Positions 1-8,871 are shown, counted from the stretch's first letter. The stretch is DNA of 64,000 bases from Kangiella spongicola (GCF_003194565.2 NZ_QICH01000001.1:930001-994000), one strand, 5' to 3'. The notes: generated from the letters alone by a model not told the origin. Translations and numbers: made by a program.

Positions 1-1
1 T

Positions 2-277
2 AAAACCGTCGCCAAGGTGGTGCTAGTTGGCAGAACCTCGATGATGGTACGCACAGATGTATTTGTCGATAAAGGTGGAGAGGAAGGTGATGTTTTAAGT
101 ACTACTGCACACTTCACATTAGTGGCTTTTGACGAAGAACGAAATACCGTTGAGATTCCAGAATTGATTATCGAAACTGACAAAGAGCGCAAACACTTCG
201 AACTTGCAGAGCAGATCAAGTCGCATGTAGGGCGCCGCGAAGGACGAATTAAAAACGTCGTGGAGAAATGGAAATGA
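2..277 (+). CDS. Acyl-CoA thioesterase (hotdog fold), C-terminal part, cut by window edge
   Basis: The reading frame is open from base 2, so the gene begins outside the window and only its last ~91 residues are visible. The stretch GRTSMMV...DVFVDKGGEEGD followed by TTAHFTLVAFDEE matches the second half of the cytosolic acyl-CoA hydrolase hotdog domain. In that family an RTSM-V strand is followed by a T/S-AHFTFVALDE strand. These enzymes hydrolyse acyl-CoA to free fatty acid and CoA in the cytoplasm. The C-terminal tail is short and basic. The stop overlaps the next gene's start as ATGA, so the two are probably cotranscribed. The family is fairly clear; the substrate cannot be told. Confidence 0.65.
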   Translation, partial: KTVAKVVLVGRTSMMVRTDVFVDKGGEEGDVLSTTAHFTLVAFDEERNTVEIPELIIETDKERKHFELAEQIKSHVGRREGRIKNVVEKWK

Positions 278-981
278 TAAAAAAGATAGGGTTATTCATT
301 GTATTACTTGGGTTAACTAGTTTTACTGCAGCGAAAGAAGTCACTATTGGTGATGTGACTATAAACTTACCTCTGCAAGAAGGGTTTGTTGAGCTCCCTG
401 AAACACATTTCTACACAGAGTTTATGCAGGACTTTACGCCACAAACGAATGAGTTGTTGGTGATACAGGCTCCTAAAGATGAGCTAACGCAAACTTTGGA
501 GATGAAAGCTGAACAGTTTAGTAAAAGCATCGTGTTTCAAACTTTTAAAGGCACTAAATACCGCCAAGTTTCGAAAGCAGAGTTTGGTCAAATTAAAGAC
601 TTCATGAAACAAAACTTTGAGCAAATCAGTGAAACACTAAGACAGAGAATTAATAACGAAATGGATGCCTCGTCAAGCAAGGTATCCAATAAATACGATG
701 TCGATGTGGCTTTATCGATTACGGATATGGTGCCATTGGAAATTTTCGCTGAAACAGAAAATCATTACGGCTCAACTTACTTGATGAAAAGTAGTGTGGC
801 TGTCGATGGTGAAGCAGCAGATAATGATAATATATTAATGGCAATTAACGTAATGCTAGTAAAAGGAAAAATTATATATTTGTATGTGTATAGCGCTGAT
901 GAAAATGAAGAGAGTCATCAGCAGTTAGTAAACTTAGCGAAACTAACAGCCGGGAGAGTTAAGGAAAGCAATAAAAACTAA
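274..981 (+). CDS. Exported protein of unknown function (235 aa)
   Basis: The ATG at 274 is preferred over the in-frame ATG at 268. A GGAG at 262-265 lies eight bases before 274, and ATGA overlaps the previous stop. The N-terminus MIKKIGLFIVLLGLTSFTAA is a typical Sec signal peptide with likely cleavage after TAA or AAK, and there is no lipobox cysteine. The mature protein is polar, with a Q/E/K-rich central helix-like region around residues 80-140 and a hydrophobic beta-like stretch (IYLYVYS) near the C-terminus. I do not recognise the family. Coupling to the thioesterase gene suggests cotranscription but says nothing about function. Confidence 0.7.
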   Translation: MIKKIGLFIVLLGLTSFTAAKEVTIGDVTINLPLQEGFVELPETHFYTEFMQDFTPQTNELLVIQAPKDELTQTLEMKAEQFSKSIVFQTFKGTKYRQVSKAEFGQIKDFMKQNFEQISETLRQRINNEMDASSSKVSNKYDVDVALSITDMVPLEIFAETENHYGSTYLMKSSVAVDGEAADNDNILMAINVMLVKGKIIYLYVYSADENEESHQQLVNLAKLTAGRVKESNKN

Positions 982-996
982 CTGGGAAAGTGAGAG

Positions 997-1107
997 ATGC
1001 TTAATAAAACAAGTAGTTTTTACAGAAATTTGCATAATATTGAAGTTGCAAAATTGATGTTTAATATGCGATGCGACATGCTAACAAGACAAACTATTAA
1101 GATTTGA
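997..1107 (+). CDS. Possible small ORF (36 aa)
   Basis: A 36-codon frame beginning MLNKTSSFYRNLHN lies between two exported-protein genes. It has a purine-rich AAAGTGAGAG directly upstream and ends 10 bases before the next ATG. The product would be basic with several Met residues and no clear membrane segment. Its fit in the gap and the upstream purine tract are the only support. It could equally be leader RNA for the following lipoprotein gene. Confidence 0.25.
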   Translation: MLNKTSSFYRNLHNIEVAKLMFNMRCDMLTRQTIKI

Positions 1108-1117
1108 GGTGTGGAGT

Positions 1118-1555
1118 ATGAAGAAAATAATTAGCTTAATTATAATTTCAGTCTTTGTTGCAAACTCAACCGGTTGCGGGACTATTTTACATCCAGAGCG
1201 TAAGGGTCAAGTTGACGGTCGAATCGATCCTTCAATTGCAGTGCTTGATGGTATTGGACTATTGTTTTTTCTTATTCCTGGCGTTATCGCTTTTGCAGTT
1301 GACTTTAGTAACGGAACAATATATTTACCTGGAACTCAAGGGAGTTTAGACATGAACTCTGGGGTTAGGGAGATTCACTTTGAAGGTAAATTGGATGTCC
1401 AGAAACTGCAAGACATTTTAGAGCGCGAGACAGGAAAAGAGGTTAAAGTCACTGCGCCGGAGGCTTATGCAATCAAAGCCAAAAGTTTGGAAGAAGCCAA
1501 AATAAGAGTTGCGGTGTCTAATAAGGTTTTAGATGTAATGGTTGCAGCTAAATAA
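1118..1555 (+). CDS. Conserved lipoprotein with a hydrophobic central segment (145 aa)
   Basis: The ATG at 1118 is chosen over the GTG at 1109 because it gives a clean lipoprotein signal: MKKIISLIIISVFVANSTGC with the lipobox cysteine at residue 20. After the Cys the sequence runs GTILHPERKGQ, then a hydrophobic segment around residues 44-65 (LDGIGLLFFLIPGVIAFAVDF) and a strand motif NGTIYLPG. This pattern resembles small GCGTILHPER-type envelope lipoproteins found in several gammaproteobacteria. The C-terminal half is charged and helical. Role unknown. Transcription ends at the palindromic terminator at 1613-1654. Confidence 0.65.
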   Translation: MKKIISLIIISVFVANSTGCGTILHPERKGQVDGRIDPSIAVLDGIGLLFFLIPGVIAFAVDFSNGTIYLPGTQGSLDMNSGVREIHFEGKLDVQKLQDILERETGKEVKVTAPEAYAIKAKSLEEAKIRVAVSNKVLDVMVAAK

Positions 1556-1612
1556 GTTCCTTTCATCAAGAAACTTGAAGAAAGTTTAGTAAAGGAAATG
1601 AAGTCTTTAAGA

Positions 1613-1654
1613 AGTTAATAAAAAAGGTCGCACGTGCGACCTTTTTTATTAACT
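1613..1654. terminator. Bidirectional terminator, perfect 42-bp palindrome
   Basis: Two 21-base arms meet with no unpaired spacer. The core is GGTCGCAC/GTGCGACC, flanked by an A-run on the left and a T-run on the right. It sits between two convergent lipoprotein genes and can serve both strands. Confidence 0.9.
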
Positions 1655-1662
1655 AGCAAGAA

Positions 1663-1941
1663 CTATCTTGAAGGAGGCGCCATTCCACTTCTTTTCATTC
1701 TTTCTACTTCTTCTCTATCACGCTGCTGTTTTAGTGCGTATTCTTCTTTAGTCCAGCACTGCAATTTTTTGAAGTTTGTACCAACGCGGTGGGTTTTTTG
1801 ACAAATAACCTTAGGTTTATCATCCTCTTTGTCCGCAACTTGTTTTGTTGGCTCGCTGGCTGTAGATGCAGTTTGAGAGTTTGTAGAGGCGCAACCGAAG
1901 ATTATTAGTGAAGCTCCTAACATTATTAACAACTTATGCAT
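1663..1941 (-). CDS. Small lipoprotein (92 aa)
   Basis: The internal ATG at 1941 is preferred to 1965. It is preceded by AAAGGGAAA at normal spacing and gives a proper lipoprotein signal, MHKLLIMLGASLIIFGC, with Cys at residue 17. The mature part is a Ser/Thr/Ala-rich linker followed by ICQKTHRVGTNFKKLQCW, which contains two cysteines, and a charged helix rich in E/R/K. The pattern C..T.RVGT..K...C is seen in small proteobacterial hypothetical proteins. No function can be assigned. Confidence 0.6.
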   Translation of the reverse strand: MHKLLIMLGASLIIFGCASTNSQTASTASEPTKQVADKEDDKPKVICQKTHRVGTNFKKLQCWTKEEYALKQQRDREEVERMKRSGMAPPSR

Positions 1942-2100
1942 AGATATTTTCCCTTTGCTTAACATTGAAAATTCACACTATCAAACTGTTAAATAAATTC
2001 AAATTGAGACTTGTTAAAATTTGTTTTATGTGAGCTAGTTCACACTGTGGCGGCGAAAAGAAAATTGATTTTATGAGGCCGCAGGAGCGACCCCATAATA

Positions 2101-3342
2101 CTAATGCTTCGATTGACGTCTTTGTGTGGGGTGGCGTCGCTTTTGTTTAATTGGTATCGATGGTTTTAGATCTGCAAGATATTCAGGCTTTATGTCGAGT
2201 TTAGGTAACTCATGGCCTATGTATTCTTCAATTGCAGTAAGGTTCATGGCGAAGTCTTCGCCTGCAAAACTTACGGCATCACCCTCTGCGCCGGCTCGAG
2301 CTGTCCGACCAATACGGTGTACATAATCTTCCGGATCGTCTGGCAAATGATAATTAAAGACGTGCGTAACATCGTCAATATGCAAACCACGTGCAGCAAC
2401 ATCGGTGCACACAAGCACATTAACCGTGTTATTTTTAAGGTCATCAAGGAGTTTTAAGCGTTTCTTCTGATGCACGTCCCCAGTCAAAAGACCAGCTTCG
2501 ATATCATTGCCCCTTAAGCAGGCCCAAACATGCTCCGCTGCGCGCTTAGTGTTGGTGAAGACGATAGTACGAGGTGGTGAAAGTCGCTGCATTAACCCGA
2601 CCAGCAGCGGCAAGGCTTCATCACGGCTTGGGTAAAATAAAGCTTCACGGATTTTCTTCGCGGTGACTTGCTCGGCTGCAACCTGGATATGTTGCGGGTT
2701 ATGCATATGCTCGTAAGCCAGCTCTTGGACGCGATGAGATAGGGTTGCTGAGAACAGCATATTCAAGCGATCATTTGCAGGCGGCATGCGACGGAACATA
2801 TAGCGAATATCTTTGATAAAGCCTAAGTCAAACATGCGATCCGCTTCGTCTAAAACGACACTATCAATAGCTTCGAGGCCATAAGCATTCTGCTTTAAAT
2901 AGTCAATTAAGCGGCCTGTGGTGCCGATCAAAATATCCACGCCTTTTTCCAGTTGAAGGCGTTGTTTTTGATGATCTTCACCCCCATATACTACTCGAAT
3001 CTTGAATTTTGTATGCTTAGCAAGCTTCAGAGCATCTTTAGCAATTTGTACGGCCAGCTCGCGAGTTGGCGCCATGATGATAGAGCGAGGTTCGTTAGCA
3101 CGACGACCATCGATTTCAGGTAAGGTCAACATGTCGTTCATGACCCCCAATAGAAATGCGATGGTTTTACCGGTACCGGTTTGCGCTTGCCCAGCAACAT
3201 TCTGCCCTTTTAGCAATAATGGCAGTGTTTTCGCCTGAATTGGCGTGCAGTACTGGAAACCAAGGTCATTAATTGCCGAAAGTAGTTTCGGATGTAAGCC
3301 TAGGTCGCTAAAACGTATGTCGGATAAATGTGATTTGTCCAT
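2101..3342 (-). CDS. rhlB: ATP-dependent RNA helicase RhlB (DEAD-box)
   Basis: The 413-residue protein carries the full DEAD-box set: Q-motif FQYCTPIQ (~29-36), Walker A AQTGTGKT (53-60), PTRELA (92-97), DEAD (165-168), SAT (198-200) and HRIGRTAR (342-349), with a short basic C-terminal tail. The opening [19 protein letters not shown] and the position divergent from trxA-rho are typical of RhlB. In E. coli RhlB unwinds structured RNA for RNase E and PNPase in the degradosome. Length is close to E. coli RhlB (421 aa). The basic tail probably aids RNA or RNase E binding. Confidence 0.92.
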   Translation of the reverse strand: MDKSHLSDIRFSDLGLHPKLLSAINDLGFQYCTPIQAKTLPLLLKGQNVAGQAQTGTGKTIAFLLGVMNDMLTLPEIDGRRANEPRSIIMAPTRELAVQIAKDALKLAKHTKFKIRVVYGGEDHQKQRLQLEKGVDILIGTTGRLIDYLKQNAYGLEAIDSVVLDEADRMFDLGFIKDIRYMFRRMPPANDRLNMLFSATLSHRVQELAYEHMHNPQHIQVAAEQVTAKKIREALFYPSRDEALPLLVGLMQRLSPPRTIVFTNTKRAAEHVWACLRGNDIEAGLLTGDVHQKKRLKLLDDLKNNTVNVLVCTDVAARGLHIDDVTHVFNYHLPDDPEDYVHRIGRTARAGAEGDAVSFAGEDFAMNLTAIEEYIGHELPKLDIKPEYLADLKPSIPIKQKRRHPTQRRQSKH

Positions 3343-3368
3343 CTATTATAACTTTTTACCATTGGATG

Positions 3369-3384
3369 CTTGCAAAATTGCAAG
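3369..3384. promoter_or_regulatory. Inverted repeat in the rhlB-trxA divergent promoter region
   Basis: CTTGCAA and TTGCAAG are separated by two A bases. The repeat lies 27 bases from the rhlB start and 73 bases before trxA, where an operator could act on both promoters. The cognate regulator, if any, is not known. Confidence 0.3.
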
Positions 3385-3456
3385 TCATTGTATCAAATAG
3401 AGCCATTGTGCGTCTGATAGCTACTGAGCGCAAGTGAATTAGCAGGAGAAAATTGA

Positions 3457-3783
3457 ATGAGTGACAAAATTGTATACCTTAGCGATGCGACTTTTGAAGA
3501 AGAAGTCTTAAAGTCAGATGGCCCAGTGTTGGTTGATTATTGGGCTGAATGGTGTGGTCCTTGTAAGATGATTGCACCTATCTTAGACGAAATCGCTGAG
3601 TCTTATGAAGGCAAAGTAAAAGTTGCTAAGTTAAACATCGATGAAAACAACGAAACGCCGCCAAAATATGGTATCCGCGGTATCCCAACATTAATGTTAT
3701 TTAAAGACGGCAATGTTGAAGCGACTAAAGTAGGTGCTGTTTCGAAATCACAGCTAATGGCGTTTATCGACAGCAACATCTAA
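3457..3783 (+). CDS. trxA: Thioredoxin 1
   Basis: The 108-residue protein has the thioredoxin fold with active-site WCGPC (32-36), the preceding strand VLVDYWAEW, and the cis-proline segment [11 protein letters not shown]. It is the cytoplasmic disulfide reductase that serves ribonucleotide reductase, methionine sulfoxide reductases and others, and is recharged by thioredoxin reductase. The start has a good AGGAG upstream. It is followed by a strong terminator and then rho, the arrangement seen in many gammaproteobacteria. Length and motifs are standard; nothing is unusual. Confidence 0.96.
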   Translation: MSDKIVYLSDATFEEEVLKSDGPVLVDYWAEWCGPCKMIAPILDEIAESYEGKVKVAKLNIDENNETPPKYGIRGIPTLMLFKDGNVEATKVGAVSKSQLMAFIDSNI

Positions 3784-3807
3784 GCTGAGATCGAGTAGTA
3801 ACGACAT

Positions 3808-3832
3808 AAAAAGAGGCTTCGGCCTCTTTTTT
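3808..3832 (+). terminator. Rho-independent terminator after trxA
   Basis: AAGAGGC-TTC-GGCCTCTT hairpin followed by a T-run, 25 bases after the trxA stop. It separates trxA from rho. Confidence 0.85.
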
Positions 3833-4018
3833 GTACAATAGATGCAAAATTAACCACTTCAAGCGCTAGACAGCACTAACATCAAGTGCTACATTTAACC
3901 TTGCTGAATACAGCGTCCAAAAAAAGCCCCCGGGCAACTCCGTTTCTATTCCAAACACTAATTTCATGGGAACATGTAGCATTGCCTATCAATGCGTCAA
4001 TAAATAATCTTTCACATT

Positions 4019-5275
4019 ATGAATTTAACAGAATTAAAGCAGAAATCAGCTCAAGAACTGTCTGAAATGGCTAAAGCCGTTGGTCTTGAGCACATGGCGC
4101 GTATGCGCAAACAGGACATTATCTTTGGCCTACTCAAGAATCATGCCAAAAGTGGTGAAGATATTTTTGGTGGTGGAGTTTTAGAAATCTTGCCGGACGG
4201 TTTTGGATTTTTACGCTCAGCAGAAGGCTCATATCTAGCTGGTCCAGACGATATTTACGTCTCGCCAAGCCAAATTAGACGCTTCAACTTGCGCACGGGC
4301 GATACAATCGTCGGCAAAATACGCCCACCTAAAGATCAGGAACGCTATTTTGCCCTACTTAAAGTCGCAGAAATCAACTACGACAGCCCAGAAAACTCCC
4401 GCCGCAAACTCTTATTCGAAAACTTAACACCGCTACACCCAGACGACCGCATGCGCATGGAGCGTGGTAACGGCTCGACTGAAGATATTACGGCGCGTGT
4501 TATTGATTTAGCAGCTCCAATCGGTAAAGGTCAGCGTGCCCTAATCGTGTCGCCGCCAAAAGCCGGTAAAACAATGATGTTGCAGAACATCGCGCAATCG
4601 ATTACCTACAATCACCCAGAATGTATGTTAATCGTATTGCTAATCGACGAACGTCCAGAAGAAGTAACCGAAATGGAACGTTCAGTAAAAGGCGAAGTTG
4701 TAGCTTCGACCTTCGATGAACCAGCAGCGCGTCACGTCCAAGTAGCAGAAATGGTTATCGAAAAAGCGAAACGCTTAGTCGAGCACAAAAAAGACGTTGT
4801 AATCCTACTCGATTCGATTACCCGACTCGCTCGTGCTTACAACACCGTAGTGCCATCGTCAGGTAAAGTATTAACAGGTGGTGTTGACGCTAACGCCCTA
4901 CAACGCCCAAAACGATTCTTCGGTGCCGCTCGAAATATCGAACACGGTGGCAGCTTAACCATTATCGCCACAGCGCTAGTCGATACAGGCTCAAAGATGG
5001 ACGAAGTTATCTACGAAGAGTTCAAAGGCACCGGTAACATGGAATTACACCTTTCTCGCAAAATCGCAGAAAAACGTGTGTTCCCAGCCATCGACTTCAA
5101 CCGCTCAGGTTCTCGTAAAGAAGACCTACTAACGACTCAAGAAGAACTCCAGAAAATGTGGATTTTACGCAAAATCCTACATCCAATGGATGAGTTAGAC
5201 GCGATTGAATTCTTGATCGATAAAATGGCGATGACAAAAACTAATGATGAGTTCTTCACCTCGATGAAAAAATAA
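4019..5275 (+). CDS. rho: Transcription termination factor Rho
   Basis: The 418-residue protein begins [10 protein letters not shown] like other Rho proteins. It has the N-terminal Rho-N helical domain (1-50), the OB-fold RNA-binding site with DGFGFLR (60-66), the P-loop SPPKAGKT (178-185), and Walker [17 protein letters not shown] with the Q- and R-loop region after it. It forms a hexameric RNA-DNA helicase that ends transcription at C-rich unstructured sites. The 186 bases between the trxA terminator and the ATG form a C-rich leader, compatible with Rho autoregulation by attenuation as known in E. coli; that is inferred. No strong Shine-Dalgarno is visible at the ATG. Confidence 0.97.
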   Translation: MNLTELKQKSAQELSEMAKAVGLEHMARMRKQDIIFGLLKNHAKSGEDIFGGGVLEILPDGFGFLRSAEGSYLAGPDDIYVSPSQIRRFNLRTGDTIVGKIRPPKDQERYFALLKVAEINYDSPENSRRKLLFENLTPLHPDDRMRMERGNGSTEDITARVIDLAAPIGKGQRALIVSPPKAGKTMMLQNIAQSITYNHPECMLIVLLIDERPEEVTEMERSVKGEVVASTFDEPAARHVQVAEMVIEKAKRLVEHKKDVVILLDSITRLARAYNTVVPSSGKVLTGGVDANALQRPKRFFGAARNIEHGGSLTIIATALVDTGSKMDEVIYEEFKGTGNMELHLSRKIAEKRVFPAIDFNRSGSRKEDLLTTQEELQKMWILRKILHPMDELDAIEFLIDKMAMTKTNDEFFTSMKK

Positions 5276-5302
5276 CCTAGAAAACGTCTTTTTAGGTTTT
5301 TA
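5271..5302 (+). terminator. Terminator overlapping the end of rho
   Basis: AACCTAGAAAA pairs imperfectly with TTTTTAGGTT around a CGTC loop, flanked by A-rich and T-rich stretches. It overlaps the rho stop codon. Confidence 0.55.
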
Positions 5303-5412
5303 CTTTGTTAGTCTCTTGCTCGCTCGGTTACGTATTACTATACGCGCCCTCGCTGTGCGAGAGACTGCCTCGCAAAAACGACTAAAAATACACTTTTCTA
5401 GTGATATTTTAC
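5303..5412. repeat. Degenerate intergenic repeat, copy 1
   Basis: This non-coding stretch aligns with 5442-5600 in the same order. Shared blocks are CTTTGTT, GCTC, ACGTATT, GCNCCCTC, TGTGCG and CTCGCAAAA-CGACTAAAAAT followed by CNTTTTCTAG. It also contains an imperfect internal inverted repeat (AGTCTCTTGC near 5309 with GCGAGAGACT near 5367). No coding capacity is apparent. Confidence 0.5.
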
Positions 5413-5441
5413 TGAGTAAAAATTATCCTTTTGCGAAATAA

Positions 5442-5600
5442 CTTTGTTGGTTTTGTGCTCATGTCTGTCACGTATTTGATATATGCTCCCTCTTTGTGCG
5501 CAAAACCTCCTCGTTCTTTCATCAAAAGTCTTAATTTTAAATATAGTGGTAAAGACTATCTCGCAAAACGACTAAAAATCCATTTTTCTAGGAATGTTTT
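5442..5600. repeat. Degenerate intergenic repeat, copy 2 with internal insertion
   Basis: The second copy of the element at 5303-5412. It carries an extra ~45 bases, between the TCCTCG block and the CTCGCAAAACGAC block, that contain AGTCTT and AAGACT as a small inverted repeat. A 65-codon frame spans it, but it overlaps the repeat and looks spurious. The remaining bases up to the next gene at 5679 are AT-rich and show nothing I can name. Confidence 0.5.
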
Positions 5601-5678
5601 TAGTTTAGATCTTGAAATAGGCTTTTAAAATTAGAACCTAGGCTCAATCTTCATAAGGATTTATATAGGTATTCTATA

Positions 5679-6260
5679 GTGTCTAAATTTGATAAATGGA
5701 TTTTATTTTCAATAGCTATTCCTGTAGGGCTACTTTTCTGTTTTTCGCTTTCTCACGACTTTGTGCCATCTAAGTGGTGGACCAAATTCTCTTTTTATCT
5801 GTCCATTATATTTGGGGCTCTACTAACGATTACGGTTTATCGTTATCAGTACCGTGTTTGGATACTTAAGAACAAGATAAAAAAATACTCATTTAAGTGG
5901 ATTTTAAATATATTTTTAGTATATTTTGGAGCTCCGCTAATGGGAACTCTTGCCAGTTTCTGTGCACTATCAGTGGGGGTTGGTAAGATTGAGAACCAAT
6001 TATTTTCTGAAACGGAGATTGCTTTAATCTATCAATCAGCAATTTATAAAAGTACAAATAGTCGTTCATGGTGTAATCAATATTTAGAACCAAAAGCATA
6101 TAGCTCTCGAATGATGAATTATAAGTTTTGTATAGAAAACGTGAATATCTCTCCAATAGTAAAATCTGTAAATATTAGAGTTTTAGAAAGTGTTTCGAGT
6201 TTAGGCAGAAGAGCTAAATCTTGGGAGCTAGTTGATGTTGAGTTGAAAGCTGAAAAGTAG
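5679..6260 (+). CDS. Predicted membrane protein of unknown function (193 aa)
   Basis: The frame starts with GTG. The product has two N-terminal membrane segments (about 7-26 and 35-54), a basic loop (NKIKKYSFK), a third long hydrophobic segment (about 72-100), then a soluble C-terminal half of ~90 residues with two Cys. Codons are strongly AT-rich compared with rho and ubiD on either side. The gene interrupts the usual rho-ubiD adjacency, suggesting acquired DNA. The Shine-Dalgarno is weak (AAGGATTT about 20 bases upstream). No family recognised. Frame length and membrane pattern support a real gene, but it could be decaying. Confidence 0.5.
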   Translation: MSKFDKWILFSIAIPVGLLFCFSLSHDFVPSKWWTKFSFYLSIIFGALLTITVYRYQYRVWILKNKIKKYSFKWILNIFLVYFGAPLMGTLASFCALSVGVGKIENQLFSETEIALIYQSAIYKSTNSRSWCNQYLEPKAYSSRMMNYKFCIENVNISPIVKSVNIRVLESVSSLGRRAKSWELVDVELKAEK

Positions 6261-6589
6261 CTGATTCCCCCATAAAAGTTAGCTGAGCTCTTCAAAATTA
6301 TAGGGCAAATTGGGCAGGGATAGCCCAATTTAGCAAAGACGAAACAGGAGGTTTCGTGGTGACTGAAAGGAATGCCCGTGGTGCGCCGCGTAAATAATAT
6401 TGAAGAATGAAGGTAGTTCGAAGAACCTAACTTTTGGGGCGAGTTTTTTGGTTCGTTTTTTGCTCGTCAAAAAATGAACGTTAGAAATACTATCGTTTTG
6501 ATAGAGTGAGCAATAAAATCCTGCATTAGATATAGAATTATAAACCAATCTGCTAAAATACCCCCAAACATCAAATACCCCCAAATCCC
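6261..6589. other. Gene-free region with two hairpins and a possible conserved intergenic sequence
   Basis: Two stem-loops are visible. AAATTGGGC (6307-6315) pairs with GCCCAATTT (6323-6331), and ACGAAAC pairs with GTTTCGT just after it, around 6340-6357. On the minus strand an 84-codon frame (6330-6584) runs through the second hairpin and reads AAHHGHSFQSPRNLLF at its end. This looks like translation of a structured intergenic repeat, not a protein. Directly before ubiD the sequence AAATACCCCCAAA occurs twice (around 6555-6586) in place of a normal Shine-Dalgarno. Confidence 0.4.
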
Positions 6590-8071
6590 ATGCAATACAA
6601 AGATCTTCGTGATTTTATCGAAAAACTAGAGTCGATGGGCGAGCTTAAGCGCGTGTCGATGGAGGTTGATCCCAATCTTGAAATGACGGAGATTTGCGAT
6701 CGTACCTTGCGCGCTGGTGGCCCGGCGATTCTTTTTGAAAATGTAAAAGGACATTCGGTGCCGGTGTTAGGAAATTTATTCGGTACGACGCGTCGTGTTG
6801 CGCTGGCTATGGGTAAAGAAGACTTGAAGGAATTGCGCGAGCTGGGTGAGTTATTGGCTTTCTTGAAGGAACCTACGCCACCTTCGGGCTTTAAGGATGC
6901 TTGGCAACAGTTGCCGGTCTTTAAAAAAGTCATGAATATGTCGCCTAAGCAGGTGAAAAAAGCGCCGTGCCAAGAAATTGTGATTGAGGGCAATGCGGTG
7001 GATTTAACCAGCATTCCTGTGCAAACCTGCTGGCCGGGAGATGCTGCACCTTTAATGACTTGGGGTTTGACGGTTACTAAAGGCCCTCATAAAAAACGTC
7101 AAAATTTAGGCATATATCGCCAACAAGTGATCGCGAAAAACAAACTGATTATGCGTTGGTTAGCCCACCGTGGTGGTGCGTTAGACTTTAAAGAGTGGTG
7201 TGAAAAACACCCAGGCGAACGCTTCCCTGTGTCGGTTGCTTTTGGTGCCGATCCGGCAACGATTTTGGGTGCTGTAACACCAGTTCCTGATAGCTTAAGT
7301 GAATACGCTTTTGCTGGATTATTGCGCGGTCAGAAAACCGAAGTGGTTAAATCTATCGGTAATGATCTGCAGGTGCCCTCTTCTGCCGAGTTTGTCTTGG
7401 AAGGTTATATTGAGCCGGGTGAAATGGCGGATGAAGGTCCTTATGGCGATCACACTGGCTATTATAATGAGGTGGATAGCTTCCCTGTTTTTACCGTTGA
7501 GCGAATCACTCAACGCACCAACCCTATTTATCATTCGACTTATACTGGCCGTCCGCCGGATGAGCCTGCAATTTTAGGAGAAGCATTGAATGAAGTGTTT
7601 GTGCCTATTTTGCAGAAGCAGTTCCCTGAAATTACAGACTTTTATCTACCTCCAGAAGGCTGCTCATACCGTCTCGCTGTGGTTTCGATGAAGAAGCAGT
7701 ACCCAGGCCACGCTAAGCGGGTGATGATGGGCGTTTGGTCATTCTTGCGTCAGTTTATGTATACCAAGTTTGTGATTGTGGTGGATGACGATATTAATAC
7801 TCGCGATTGGAAGGATGTCATTTGGGCCATGACAACGCGTGTTGATCCGACCCGTGATTGCACTTTGGTCGATAATACGCCGATTGATTATTTGGATTTT
7901 GCGTCGCCTGTGTCGGGCTTAGGCTCGAAACTGGGTATCGATGCGACCAATAAGTGGCCTGGTGAAACCGATCGCGAATGGGGCGAGCCCATCGTCATGG
8001 ATCAAGCGGTTAAAGATAAAGTTGATAGCATGTGGGACGAGCTTGGGCTTGAACCTGAAGCGAATGACTAG
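6590..8071 (+). CDS. ubiD: UbiD family decarboxylase (4-hydroxy-3-polyprenylbenzoate decarboxylase)
   Basis: The 493-residue protein matches UbiD in length and opening ([20 protein letters not shown]). It has the family signatures [15 protein letters not shown], the prFMN/metal-site region (GIYRQQVI...[10 protein letters not shown]) and the [11 protein letters not shown] segment with catalytic acid residues. It decarboxylates polyprenyl-4-hydroxybenzoate in ubiquinone synthesis, using prenylated FMN supplied by UbiX. It is followed 26 bases later by fre, the arrangement known from E. coli. No Shine-Dalgarno is seen before the ATG; a C-rich repeat lies there instead. Confidence 0.95.
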   Translation: MQYKDLRDFIEKLESMGELKRVSMEVDPNLEMTEICDRTLRAGGPAILFENVKGHSVPVLGNLFGTTRRVALAMGKEDLKELRELGELLAFLKEPTPPSGFKDAWQQLPVFKKVMNMSPKQVKKAPCQEIVIEGNAVDLTSIPVQTCWPGDAAPLMTWGLTVTKGPHKKRQNLGIYRQQVIAKNKLIMRWLAHRGGALDFKEWCEKHPGERFPVSVAFGADPATILGAVTPVPDSLSEYAFAGLLRGQKTEVVKSIGNDLQVPSSAEFVLEGYIEPGEMADEGPYGDHTGYYNEVDSFPVFTVERITQRTNPIYHSTYTGRPPDEPAILGEALNEVFVPILQKQFPEITDFYLPPEGCSYRLAVVSMKKQYPGHAKRVMMGVWSFLRQFMYTKFVIVVDDDINTRDWKDVIWAMTTRVDPTRDCTLVDNTPIDYLDFASPVSGLGSKLGIDATNKWPGETDREWGEPIVMDQAVKDKVDSMWDELGLEPEAND

Positions 8072-8097
8072 CACTATAAGAAAAGAACAGAGGATTT

Positions 8098-8835
8098 ATG
8101 TCTGAGCAGAGCCAAGCACAATTTGTCGAATGTCAAGTATCGTTAGTGCGCCGTGTTGGGCGCGATGTTTATTGGGTCGAACTTGAGCCAGTAAATGGTG
8201 GGCTGCCGAGTTATAAGGCTGGTCAGTACTTAATGTTAGAGCTAGAAGATGGTTCGTTACGCCCTTTCTCTATCGCTAGCTCGCCACTACAAGATATTTT
8301 AGAGTTGCATATTCGTCGGCTACCAGGCCACGATGAAGCGGACATGATCGTCAACCAATTGAAACATCAGAAAAAAGTTAGGGTGCAACTACCACATGGC
8401 GATTGCTTGCTGACTGATAGTGAACGTCCGGCAGTTTTTATTGCCGGCGGTACTGGCTTCGCACCATTTCACTCGATTATAAAAACAGCATTAAGAAGCA
8501 AAAACCCACGGCAACTGACCCTGTATTGGGGAGCGCAAACCTCGCCTGATTTGTACCTTCACCGTGAACCGTTGGAGTGGGAAAAGAAGTATTCGAATTT
8601 CAAGTATGTGCCGGTTCTTTCAGGGCTCGACGAAGAGTGGCAAGGTCGAAAAGGCTTTGTGCACCATGCCTTTATGCTCGACCATGATGATATTACAGAT
8701 ATGGATATTTATGTTGGCGGATCTGAGCCAATGGTCATGTCGGTCTATCAAGATCTACTCGACCGTGGCGTAAACAAAAGCTCGATCCATTCCGATATTC
8801 TAGATATCAAACGCCAAATGGGCTTGTTAGACTAG
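8098..8835 (+). CDS. fre: NAD(P)H-flavin reductase Fre
   Basis: The 245-residue protein belongs to the ferredoxin-reductase-like family. The flavin-binding motif is RPFSIAS (55-61) and the pyridine-nucleotide motif is GGTGFAP (117-123), with C-terminal strand MDIYVGGSEPMV typical of this group. Fre reduces free flavins with NAD(P)H and so supplies reduced flavin to other systems. AGAGGA precedes the ATG at good spacing. Adjacency to ubiD supports the name. A hairpin terminator follows the stop. Slightly longer than E. coli Fre (233 aa) at the N-terminus. Confidence 0.9.
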   Translation: MSEQSQAQFVECQVSLVRRVGRDVYWVELEPVNGGLPSYKAGQYLMLELEDGSLRPFSIASSPLQDILELHIRRLPGHDEADMIVNQLKHQKKVRVQLPHGDCLLTDSERPAVFIAGGTGFAPFHSIIKTALRSKNPRQLTLYWGAQTSPDLYLHREPLEWEKKYSNFKYVPVLSGLDEEWQGRKGFVHHAFMLDHDDITDMDIYVGGSEPMVMSVYQDLLDRGVNKSSIHSDILDIKRQMGLLD

Positions 8836-8866
8836 TAGAGTTAACTCAAGCTAACTCTACTTTATT
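8835..8866 (+). terminator. Terminator after fre
   Basis: GTAGAGTTA pairs with TAACTCTAC around an 8-base loop, followed by TTTATT. It lies between convergent genes. Confidence 0.75.
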
Positions 8867-8871
8867 ATAAT

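Noticed and set aside
5431-5628. 65-codon plus-strand frame in the rho-ubiD gap
   Set aside because: It lies within the second copy of a degenerate non-coding repeat. It is not preserved in the first copy and has no Shine-Dalgarno.
6330-6584. 84-codon minus-strand frame before ubiD
   Set aside because: It runs through hairpins, has no ribosome site and resembles translated intergenic repeat rather than protein; kept as a finding on non-coding structure.
6571-7014. 147-codon minus-strand frame
   Set aside because: It lies antisense within ubiD, whose sense frame has clear family motifs.
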